Shown in pieces: positions 1 to 6,089 of a stretch of DNA of 6,493 nucleotides. The number at the start of each line of letters is the position of its first letter. Within the stretch, counting starts at the first letter, position 1. Source of the stretch: an uncultured Bacteroidales bacterium (GTDB taxonomy: Bacteria > Bacteroidota > Bacteroidia > Bacteroidales > P3); NCBI GenBank assembly GCA_937910265.1, contig CALEPD010000277.1, positions 1 to 6,493 of the forward strand. The letters run 5' to 3'. The translations under genes were made by a program, and so were the position numbers. Under the pieces are notes generated by a model, which was given only the letters and a program-made list of their open reading frames with translations, made no database searches and had not been told where the DNA came from.

Positions 1-1
1 A

Positions 2-106
2 TGGACAATTGTAGATTCCTTTGTTGACAGGAGTCGACATTGGACTCTATTCAACGGAATGCCGTTCTACTTAAACACCAAGCAACGGTGCCTTTCAGCA
101 GTTTAG
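2..106 (+). CDS. possible 3' end of an unidentified gene entering from the left edge
   Basis: This is an open frame of 34 codons from the window edge to a TAG at 104-106. The peptide includes RHWTLFNGMPFYLNTKQ, which looks protein-like, but I do not recognise a family. If real, it would be the C-terminus of a plus-strand gene converging on the rlmB-like gene, with 22 nt between the two stops. The other frames over this stretch are broken. The best minus-strand rival is an ATG at 40 that opens 13 codons to the edge (MSTPVNKGIYNCP), with an in-frame TAG just upstream of it. Thirty-four open codons can occur by chance, so this is a weak call and the region could simply be noncoding. Confidence 0.3.
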   Translation, partial: WTIVDSFVDRSRHWTLFNGMPFYLNTKQRCLSAV

Positions 107-128
107 GGAAAGGAGATTCGGAGAATGA

Positions 129-899
129 TCAACCGCGTTGCCGCAGAGCCTCATACATGAAAACAGCCGCAGCAACAGAAACATTCAACGACTGTACTTG
201 ACCTCGTATTGGCAGCTTGGCGCAACAGTGAGCCAACTTCAACAACTCGTTGGACACGCCGGTTTCTTCCGACCCCATAATCAACAATGTCGGCAATTTG
301 AAATCGACATCCAAATAGCTGGAGTTTCCCTTTTCGGAGGCTGCACACACTTGAATATCCAACTGACGGGCCAAATTGAGTACGGTTTTCAAATTATTCT
401 CCCTGCATATCGGAACACGGAGCAACGCTCCAGACGATGTTTTTATGGCATCCTCATTGATTTGGGCACTACCATGGTCGGGGACGATGACGGCATCGAC
501 ACCTGCACATTCTGCGGTACGGACAATTGCTCCAAGGTTTCTCACATCGGTTATATGATCCAGCATCAGAATCATCGGAGGCGTTTCTCGTTCCATAAGC
601 TGAGGCAAGAAATCCAGGGCGGACTTGTAGGATATTGGGGAAATATAAGCCACAACACCTTGATGGTTGTTGGAGCAAACTTTGTTCAATTTTTCGACGG
701 GCACATATTGTGACGGTATGCCGTTTTGTCGGACAAGAGCCTTCAATTCAGAGACGAGGTTACCCGAAAGACCGTTTTGGATTAACACCTTATCAATGGT
801 TGTACCCATATCAATGGCTTCCATTACAGGACGCATTCCGTAAACTATTTGCGTTTTGGCGCTTGACTTATCGTTTTTATGATATGATTTTCTTTCCAT
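129..899 (-). CDS. rlmB: SpoU/TrmH-family 23S rRNA 2'-O-ribose methyltransferase (RlmB-like)
   Basis: This 256-residue cytoplasmic enzyme should transfer a methyl group from S-adenosylmethionine to a ribose 2'-OH of rRNA. The E. coli RlmB target is G2251 of 23S rRNA. An N-terminal substrate-binding domain (about residues 18-90) carries YGMRPVMEAI and HQGVVAYISP. The SpoU catalytic domain follows with all three knot motifs: motif 1 around 114-130 (D114, N121, LGAIVRT with R127, E130), motif 2 IMGSEETGVS at 207-216, and motif 3 at 229-253 (LPIRG, then S237-L-N239). Length is normal for the family. A lysine/serine-rich leader of about 16 residues precedes the conserved part. The chosen ATG lies 23 nt inside the upstream lolD-like gene, and no later Met would keep the conserved YG (residues 20-21). 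It is the last recognised gene of the ruvB operon. Family assignment is firm. The exact nucleotide modified is inferred, and a tRNA or other rRNA target remains possible. Confidence 0.9.
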   Translation of the reverse strand: MERKSYHKNDKSSAKTQIVYGMRPVMEAIDMGTTIDKVLIQNGLSGNLVSELKALVRQNGIPSQYVPVEKLNKVCSNNHQGVVAYISPISYKSALDFLPQLMERETPPMILMLDHITDVRNLGAIVRTAECAGVDAVIVPDHGSAQINEDAIKTSSGALLRVPICRENNLKTVLNLARQLDIQVCAASEKGNSSYLDVDFKLPTLLIMGSEETGVSNELLKLAHCCAKLPIRGQVQSLNVSVAAAVFMYEALRQRG

Positions 900-1533
900 C
901 TTTCATTGTTATTTTTCTATCGGCCATTTCCGCCAATTCCTGATTATGAGTAACTATTACAAATGTTTGACCGTATTCATCTCTTAACGAGAAGAATAGA
1001 TCATGGAGATCACGAGCATGGGCCGAATCCAAATTGCCGGATGGCTCATCGGCCAAGATGACTGAGGGACGATTGACCAATGCCCGTGCCACAGCAACGC
1101 GCTGCTGTTCTCCTCCGGACAATTGAGAGGGCTTGTGGTCGACCCGATCGGACAATTTGAGAAAATCCAACAACTCGCGTGCGGACTTTTCTGCATTCTG
1201 CCTGCTTTCGCCTTTGATCAACGCCGGGAGTGTTACATTCTCGAGTGCAGTAAACTCCGGCAACAAATTGTGGAATTGAAAAACAAAGCCGACATGTTCG
1301 TTACGGAACTTGGACAACGCCTTATCGGTAAGGCGTGTGATATCCACATCGTTGTACAAAACCTTGCCGCTGTCGGGCCTATCGAGAGTGCCGACAATCT
1401 GCAGCAGGGTTGTTTTTCCGGCGCCAGATGCACCGACAATAGATACAACCTCACCTTGGACGATTTCCAGGTTAATGTCATTCAAAACCTGCAGAGAGCC
1501 GAATGACTTGTTGACATGCTCGATTTTAATCAT
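877..1533 (-). CDS. lolD: ABC transporter ATP-binding protein, LolD-like (lipoprotein release)
   Basis: This is a 218-residue ABC ATPase with every nucleotide-binding element intact: Walker A GASGAGKT (34-41), Q-loop Q86 in FQFHNLLPEFTALENV, signature LSGGEQQR (138-145), Walker B VILADEP (158-164) followed by the SGNLDS D-loop region, and switch His196 in VTHN. The FQFHxLLPEFTALENV stretch is typical of the LolD branch of the MacB/LolD/FtsE group. LolD pairs with LolC/LolE-type membrane subunits to extract lipoproteins from the inner membrane for transfer to LolA. No permease gene is present here, so the partner must be encoded elsewhere. The start ATG shares one base with the hutI stop (TGATG), and the 3' end overlaps the rlmB-like start by 23 nt, so translational coupling on a shared mRNA is likely. 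Another export role within this ABC group cannot be excluded. Confidence 0.86.
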   Translation of the reverse strand: MIKIEHVNKSFGSLQVLNDINLEIVQGEVVSIVGASGAGKTTLLQIVGTLDRPDSGKVLYNDVDITRLTDKALSKFRNEHVGFVFQFHNLLPEFTALENVTLPALIKGESRQNAEKSARELLDFLKLSDRVDHKPSQLSGGEQQRVAVARALVNRPSVILADEPSGNLDSAHARDLHDLFFSLRDEYGQTFVIVTHNQELAEMADRKITMKDGKKIIS

Positions 1534-2768
1534 CAGACCCTTTTACCGTTAAGGAACATTTGATCCACTTTGTTTTCGCCATAAGAATACGGCATATACT
1601 CGTAGGAAGGGATCGGTTTTGTAATGAAGAAATTTGCACGTTTGCCCACAGCCACGGAACCCAATTCGCTTTCTACGCCCATGGCATAGGCGCTGTTGAT
1701 TGTGGTGGCATTGAAAGCCTCCTCTGGGAGCATCCTGTAGTTGACGCATGCGAAAGAGACTATCAACTGCATATTTCCGCTGGGGGAAGACCCTGGATTA
1801 AAATCACTTGCCAAAGCAACAGGCAATCCGGCATCCATCATCTTACGAACAGGAGAGTGCACCATATTCAAGAAAAATGCCGCACCGGGCAGAACGGTTG
1901 GCATGGTAAACGATTTTTTCAAAGCTGCTATTTCTTCGTCACCAACATATTCCAAGTGGTCGCATGAAAGGGCATTGTGTTTAACTGCCACCTGAATACC
2001 TCCGGAGCAAGCCATTTCGTTGGCATGAATCTTGGGGACCATTCCATATTTTGCCGCAGCAGTCAATATGCGGTCAGTATCTTCGACAGTAAAGAATCCC
2101 TTGTCACAAAAAACATCCACAAAATCGGCGAGACCTTCGGCTGCGGCCTGAGGAATCATCTCGTTGATAACGATATCGACAAATTTCTCCTGACATCCGC
2201 GATACTCCAGGGGAATGCCATGAGCGCCCAAAAGATTGGCCTTTATCGTCAACGGGGAGGCCTCCTTCAAGCGCTTGACAACCCTCAACATTTTGAGCTC
2301 AGCCTCTGTGGTCATACCATAGCCGGATTTAATTTCAACCGCACCTGTTCCATAGGAAGCCATGGTTTCGAGACGTTGGAGAGCATCGTCGAACAGTTGC
2401 TGTTCGGAAGCTTCCTGAACGCGTTTTGCAGAATTCAGGATACCTCCTCCCCTCTTGGCAATTTCCTCATAGGAAAGTCCTCGTATTTTATCGATATACT
2501 CGATTTCCCGGCTACCCGCATATACGATATGTGTGTGTGAATCACAAAACGCGGGGAACACCATTCGGCCAGAGGCATCGATTTCGCTGTCGAATGTCTG
2601 CTCGGAAAGATTGGACATTTCACCAAATTCAGCAAAGCGACCGTTCTCGACAATCAGATAGGCATTTTTAATGGTTTTAATTGATGCCATATCTTTACCA
2701 CAAACTGCTTTTCTGGGGGTGTCCTCCACCTGAACCAGTTCTTTAATATTCTTGACTAAAAGCTTCAT
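1533..2768 (-). CDS. hutI: imidazolonepropionase (HutI)
   Basis: This 411-residue metal-dependent amidohydrolase should open the ring of 4-imidazolone-5-propanoate to give N-formimidoyl-L-glutamate, the third step of histidine degradation, in the cytoplasm. Metal-site and substrate motifs are in place: SHTH at 77-80 (H78, H80), KSGYG at 147-151, AHG at 182-184, KIHANE at 245-250, CDHLEY at 269-274, and SDFNPGSSPSGN at 321-332 carrying the catalytic-site Asp322. The N-terminal strand region and C-terminal GKRANFFI/ FLNGKRV segment form the small beta domain usual for amidohydrolases. Length matches the family. It starts 6 nt after the ruvB stop and ends with a 1-nt overlap into the lolD-like gene. 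No hutH, hutU, hutG or ftcD gene is in the window, so the rest of the pathway must lie elsewhere or be missing. Identification is strong. Confidence 0.95.
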   Translation of the reverse strand: MKLLVKNIKELVQVEDTPRKAVCGKDMASIKTIKNAYLIVENGRFAEFGEMSNLSEQTFDSEIDASGRMVFPAFCDSHTHIVYAGSREIEYIDKIRGLSYEEIAKRGGGILNSAKRVQEASEQQLFDDALQRLETMASYGTGAVEIKSGYGMTTEAELKMLRVVKRLKEASPLTIKANLLGAHGIPLEYRGCQEKFVDIVINEMIPQAAAEGLADFVDVFCDKGFFTVEDTDRILTAAAKYGMVPKIHANEMACSGGIQVAVKHNALSCDHLEYVGDEEIAALKKSFTMPTVLPGAAFFLNMVHSPVRKMMDAGLPVALASDFNPGSSPSGNMQLIVSFACVNYRMLPEEAFNATTINSAYAMGVESELGSVAVGKRANFFITKPIPSYEYMPYSYGENKVDQMFLNGKRV

Positions 2769-2774
2769 ATATTT

Positions 2775-3809
2775 TTAAAAATCAACAAACAATTCTGGTT
2801 GTGTATTATTACTCTTATATTTCCCGAGATGGCTATATGCGAACGGGGTCACCTCCCTACCTCTCGGGGTGCGCATCAGATAGCCTTCCTGAATCAAAAA
2901 TGGCTCATAGACTTCCTCGATAGTAGCGGCATCCTCGCCGACAGCGGTAGCAATGGTGGTCAATCCGACAGGGCCTCCTTTGAATTTATCGATTATGGTG
3001 GCTAAAATCCGTAAGTCCATTTCATCAAGACCATTCTTATCCACATTGAGGGCCTGAAGAGCATACCGGGCGATGTCCAATGTGATTGTACCATCACCTT
3101 TTATTTGGGCGAAATCCCTGACACGCCTCAACAACAAATTGGCGATTCGGGGAGTGCCACGACTTCGGCGAGCAATCTCGATTGCCGACTCGCTAGTAAT
3201 CTTAACTCCCAACAGTCTCGCCGAACGGTTAACGATGCTGGTAAGCGTTTCCACGTCATAGTATTGGAGTCGCAAATTGATACCAAAGCGTGCACGAAGT
3301 GGAGCTGTGAGCATACCCGAACGGGTTGTGGCTCCGATAAGTGTAAATGGCTTGAGGTTGAGCTGAACGCTTCTGGCTGCCGGACCAGACTCAATCATGA
3401 TATCGATACGATAATCCTCCATTGCAGAATAGAGGTATTCCTCGACAATTGGAGACAGGCGATGAATTTCGTCAATAAACAGAACGTCGTTTTCCTGAAG
3501 GCCGGTCAACAACCCTGCCAAATCGCCAGGCTTATCCAACACTGGCCCCGACGTCAACTTGAGGCTCACCTCCAATTCGTTTGCAATAATGTGGGACAGG
3601 GTAGTCTTACCCAAACCGGGAGGGCCGTGCAAAAGAACATGATCCAAAGGCTCCCCTCTTTCCTTGGCGGCACCAACAAAAACTTTCAGGTTATCGACCA
3701 CCTGCACCTGCCCGGCGAAACCGTCGAACCCAGACGGCCGTAAGGCACGTTCGACGTCACGCTCGTGCGGTGACTGGGAAAGTCCAGTTGAATCAAGATT
3801 TTCATTCAT
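2775..3809 (-). CDS. ruvB: Holliday junction branch-migration helicase motor RuvB
   Basis: This is a 344-residue AAA+ ATPase that forms the hexameric motor driving branch migration of Holliday junctions with RuvA, before RuvC resolution. Motifs in order: Walker A GPPGLGKTT (62-70), Walker B LFIDEIH (110-116), sensor 1 TLIGATTRSG (156-165), arginine-finger region APLRARFG (169-176), sensor 2 RGTPRIAN (218-225), and a C-terminal winged-helix domain with TPRGREVTPFAY (314-325). The N-terminal LRPSGFDGFAGQ corresponds to the usual LRPxxLxxxxGQ entry into the fold. Length is typical. It is the first gene of the minus operon. The ATG at 3809 has no Shine-Dalgarno motif and sits behind an A/T-rich leader, as is common in Bacteroidota. 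A three-codon out-of-frame ATG mini-ORF overlaps the start. A consensus promoter lies about 100 nt upstream. ruvA and ruvC are not in the window. Confidence 0.97.
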   Translation of the reverse strand: MNENLDSTGLSQSPHERDVERALRPSGFDGFAGQVQVVDNLKVFVGAAKERGEPLDHVLLHGPPGLGKTTLSHIIANELEVSLKLTSGPVLDKPGDLAGLLTGLQENDVLFIDEIHRLSPIVEEYLYSAMEDYRIDIMIESGPAARSVQLNLKPFTLIGATTRSGMLTAPLRARFGINLRLQYYDVETLTSIVNRSARLLGVKITSESAIEIARRSRGTPRIANLLLRRVRDFAQIKGDGTITLDIARYALQALNVDKNGLDEMDLRILATIIDKFKGGPVGLTTIATAVGEDAATIEEVYEPFLIQEGYLMRTPRGREVTPFAYSHLGKYKSNNTQPELFVDF

Positions 3810-3905
3810 ACATTAAAAATTACAAAGTGGTCCTAAAACATAAGACCATAAAAACCAAATATATGACAAAAACAAGCAATTGTCAATAAAAATTCTTATC
3901 TGATG

Positions 3906-3935
3906 CAAAGATAATCATTTTTTCAGAATTGCCAA
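3906..3935 (-). promoter_or_regulatory. Bacteroidetes-type promoter for the ruvB-hutI-lolD-rlmB operon
   Basis: Read on the minus strand, TTG (3935-3933) is followed after 19 nt by TATCTTTG (3913-3906). This fits the Bacteroidetes -33/-7 pattern of TTTG or TTG and TAnnTTTG, with an exact match to the -7 element. Transcription would start near 3899-3901, giving an untranslated leader of about 90 nt before the ruvB ATG. The position upstream of the first gene of a tightly packed operon supports the call, but no start-site data are available. Confidence 0.65.
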
Positions 3936-3950
3936 GACAGATGAAAATAG

Positions 3951-3978
3951 TTGACAGGTGTAAAAAATGCAATAAATA
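3951..3978 (+). promoter_or_regulatory. weak candidate promoter for the usp-flavoprotein pair
   Basis: TTGACA at 3951-3956 is followed after 16 nt by TAAATA at 3973-3978, about 36 nt before the usp ATG. This resembles a sigma-70 promoter of other phyla. The Bacteroidetes -7 consensus TAnnTTTG is absent on this strand, so the match may be accidental in A/T-rich DNA. Some promoter is expected in this region because usp is the first gene of its strand. Confidence 0.22.
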
Positions 3979-4014
3979 ACCGAACATAACGTTAAATAAA
4001 AAAAACAACAAAGC

Positions 4015-4848
4015 ATGAGACCTATAATCGTTGGAGTTGACTTCTCAAAAGGATCGTATGTTGCAATAGATTTAGCCATCAACATTGCAAACAAAATAAA
4101 CAAAAACATCACATTGGTATGGGTTCGACGTGAAAAGAAACTCATGGACGATGACGAAATCAACACCATGAGCAGTTTGGCAGAATCCAAATTGAAAGAC
4201 CTGTGTGACGAATATCAAAACAGACTCCAAAACAACACCATAAAATGGGAGATACTGTATGGTAAAGTCGGGCAATCCATATCCGAATATGCTCGGCAAT
4301 GCGGAGCTCCGATGATAATTATCGGAACAAACGGAGCCTCGGGTTTCGAAAAATATTTCATGGGAAGTACAGCTGTAAGAATTGTACAGGTTGCTTCGGT
4401 TCCTGTTCTTACAGTGAGAGACGGCTTCAACTTCCACAAGCCCATGGAACGCATAGTTGTACCCATACGCACAACCCTTGATTCGCGTCAGAAAGTTGCC
4501 CCTGCAACCACAATGGCAAAAGCATTCAACGCACAAATTGAGTTGCTGGGATTGCGCAGCTCGGATGAAGATGCCGCCAAACTTCAAGCATTCCTCAAAC
4601 AAACTTGCGAATATTTTGAAAAAGAAGGTGTACCCTACACTACAACAATTCAAGGATATTCAAATTATGGCGAAACTGTCATAGAATTTGCCGAGAGCAA
4701 AAAGGCCGACTTGATTGTCATCAACACCGAACAAGACAGAATACTCGCACAATTGTTTCTTGGAACAAACGCCCAACAAATTGTGCACAAGTCGCCCATA
4801 CCTGTACTCAGTATCCATCCAGCCGACCTGATAAACCTTGCAAAATAA
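4015..4848 (+). CDS. tandem-domain universal stress protein (UspA superfamily)
   Basis: This is a 277-residue cytoplasmic protein built of two Usp domains. Domain 1 (about 1-136) begins MRPIIVGVDFSKGS and holds a complete nucleotide-binding motif G-x2-G-x9-G-S: G104, G107, G117 and S118, followed by the VPVLTVR strand (129-135). Domain 2 (about 145-268) begins ERIVVPIRTT and ends IPVLSIHP, but its equivalent loop (about 235-252) lacks the paired glycines and keeps only a GTN at 250-252. So domain 1 probably binds ATP and domain 2 probably does not, or does so poorly. Usp proteins act in stress survival, often as dimers, with no single defined reaction. No signal peptide or membrane segment is visible. 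The ATG follows a strongly A-rich leader. The 3' end overlaps the flavoprotein start by 11 nt, which suggests a two-gene operon. The specific stress sensed is unknown. Confidence 0.92.
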   Translation: MRPIIVGVDFSKGSYVAIDLAINIANKINKNITLVWVRREKKLMDDDEINTMSSLAESKLKDLCDEYQNRLQNNTIKWEILYGKVGQSISEYARQCGAPMIIIGTNGASGFEKYFMGSTAVRIVQVASVPVLTVRDGFNFHKPMERIVVPIRTTLDSRQKVAPATTMAKAFNAQIELLGLRSSDEDAAKLQAFLKQTCEYFEKEGVPYTTTIQGYSNYGETVIEFAESKKADLIVINTEQDRILAQLFLGTNAQQIVHKSPIPVLSIHPADLINLAK

Positions 4849-6079
4849 CAAAGCGATAATAATTGGTGCCGGAGCATCCGGCATGATGGCGGCAATAACA
4901 GCAGCCCAACGGGGACGTGATGTCATGCTCCTGGAAAAAATGGACCAAGCTGGCAGGAAGTTACGTATTACGGGAAAAGGTCGTTGCAACTTGACCAACA
5001 TGGATTCGCTGAAGGACTTTTTGAGTCACATTGGACCCGACAGCAGGTTTTTGCGCAATAGTTTTGCCCAATTTTTCAATCAAGACTTGGTTGATTTCTT
5101 CGAATCGCGTGGCGTACCATTGGTAACAGAACGCGGCAACCGAGTATTTCCCCAAAGCGGGAAATCGCTTGATATTTTCCTGGCACTTATCCAAGAAATC
5201 GAAAACTCGCCACACATCACATTCAAAAAAAACACTGGAGTTAGAAAATTACTTGTTGAAGACGGCCAACTGAAAGGGATTGTACTACAAAACGGAGAAA
5301 CGATTGAGTCGGACACCGTACTCATTGCAACAGGCGGGGATTCCTACCCGAGTACTGGTTCGACAGGCATTGGATACCGATTAGCAGAGGAAGCCGGGCA
5401 CACGATTGTACCCCAAGTGCCATCGCTGGTAGCATTGCGATGCCAGGAATCCATCCCCAGAGAACTTCATAAATTCAATTTACGCAACGTTGAGTTGTCG
5501 ATTGCCGACAAGGAGAACAAGGTAATATGCAAACATTTCGGTGAGATGCAATTCTTCGAGCACGGGATTACCGGTCCCATTACACTTTCTGCAAACCGGT
5601 ATGCCAGCCGACTTCTACACAACGGAGCTCCCCTCACGGCACATATTGACCTTAAACCCGCACTGAGCAAAGATGTGTTGGACAAAAGGATTATCACCGA
5701 CCTAAACAACAACGGAAACAGAATTTTCAACGACGCCCTGCGCATGTGGCTGCCGGCCGAACTGATCACATTCGCACTACAACGGCTTCATATAGAATAT
5801 TACAAGCGACTGAACCAAATAAACGGCGCTGAAAGGAAACGGATTGTATCGTTTCTAAAAGATGTTCACCTTACACTGACGGACACTCAAGATTACAACG
5901 AGGCAATTATCACTCAAGGGGGTGTTTCCCTGAATGAAATAAACCCCAAAAGCATGGAGTCGAAGTTGATAAAAGGACTCTATTTCGCCGGAGAAGTCCT
6001 TGACCTGGACGCTGACACCGGAGGCTACAACCTTCAAATAGCCTTTTCGACCGGATATGCGGCCGGCAAATCCCTATAA
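4838..6079 (+). CDS. FAD-dependent oxidoreductase of the HI0933/YhiN family
   Basis: This 413-residue flavoprotein belongs to the HI0933-like (BaiN/YhiN) group, whose members bind FAD and NAD(P) but mostly lack a proven substrate. The N-terminal Rossmann fold has GAGASG at 10-15 and an acidic end at E34. The family signature GRKLRITGKGRCNLTN follows (39-54), then ATGGDSYPSTGSTGIGY (164-180), HGITGPITLS in the middle domain (242-251), and a C-terminal FAD-closing block with TQGGV (359-363), YFAGEVLDLDADTGGYN (382-398) and GYAAG (406-410). Length is normal. The start must be the TTG at 4838: an in-frame TAA lies at 4832-4834, and the first downstream ATG (residues 16-17) would remove the FAD-binding motif. 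The start lies inside the usp gene, so translation is probably coupled. It converges on the ABC-F gene with 10 nt between stops. Function beyond redox chemistry is unknown. Confidence 0.92.
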   Translation: MQNNKAIIIGAGASGMMAAITAAQRGRDVMLLEKMDQAGRKLRITGKGRCNLTNMDSLKDFLSHIGPDSRFLRNSFAQFFNQDLVDFFESRGVPLVTERGNRVFPQSGKSLDIFLALIQEIENSPHITFKKNTGVRKLLVEDGQLKGIVLQNGETIESDTVLIATGGDSYPSTGSTGIGYRLAEEAGHTIVPQVPSLVALRCQESIPRELHKFNLRNVELSIADKENKVICKHFGEMQFFEHGITGPITLSANRYASRLLHNGAPLTAHIDLKPALSKDVLDKRIITDLNNNGNRIFNDALRMWLPAELITFALQRLHIEYYKRLNQINGAERKRIVSFLKDVHLTLTDTQDYNEAIITQGGVSLNEINPKSMESKLIKGLYFAGEVLDLDADTGGYNLQIAFSTGYAAGKSL

Positions 6080-6089
6080 CAAAACAGTT

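Larger units (their letters stand above)
3810..4014. other. divergent A/T-rich intergenic region (ruvB operon / usp pair)
   Basis: These 205 nt separate the two divergently transcribed operons and are visibly richer in A/T than the genes. On the minus side there is a consensus Bacteroidetes promoter (3906-3935). On the plus side I find no TAnnTTTG element. The nearest candidate is TTGACA at 3951-3956, followed after 16 nt by TAAATA, which is sigma-70-like rather than Bacteroidetes-like. The last 24 nt before the usp ATG are very A-rich, a usual unstructured leader in this phylum. I see no riboswitch, sRNA hairpin, tRNA or strong operator palindrome. Confidence 0.7.

Noticed and set aside
91..113. 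Inverted repeat CCTTTC / GAAAGG (91-96 and 108-113), a possible terminator between converging genes.
   Set aside because: The stem is only 6 bp with an 11-nt loop, and no T-run follows on either strand, so an intrinsic terminator is not supported.
138..713. Plus-strand open frame of 191 codons opposite the rlmB-like gene.
   Set aside because: It is antisense to a gene with all three SpoU motifs intact. Its translation has many Gln, His and Cys residues and no family pattern.
791..823. Short near-repeat TATCAATGG appearing twice.
   Set aside because: It encodes part of the RlmB N-terminal region (IDMGTTIDK). The two 9-mers arise from similar codons, not a repeat element.
1977..2540. Plus-strand open frame of 187 codons opposite hutI.
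   Set aside because: It is the complement of a strongly conserved amidohydrolase, with no independent start context or motif.
3105..3743. Plus-strand open frame of 212 codons opposite ruvB.
   Set aside because: It is antisense to intact RuvB AAA+ motifs and has no domain signature.
3865..3884. GACAA ... TTGTC inverted repeat in the ruvB leader, a possible operator.
   Set aside because: Five-base arms with a 10-nt A-rich spacer are expected by chance in such DNA.
4072..4653. Long minus-strand open frame (193 codons) opposite usp.
   Set aside because: It lies wholly antisense to a clear Usp gene, is rich in Cys, Phe and Tyr, and shows no recognisable domain. It is a shadow of usp codon bias.
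6080..6089. Expected terminator between the converging flavoprotein and ABC-F genes.
   Set aside because: Only 10 nt separate the stops, and no hairpin with a T-run is visible there or just inside either gene end.
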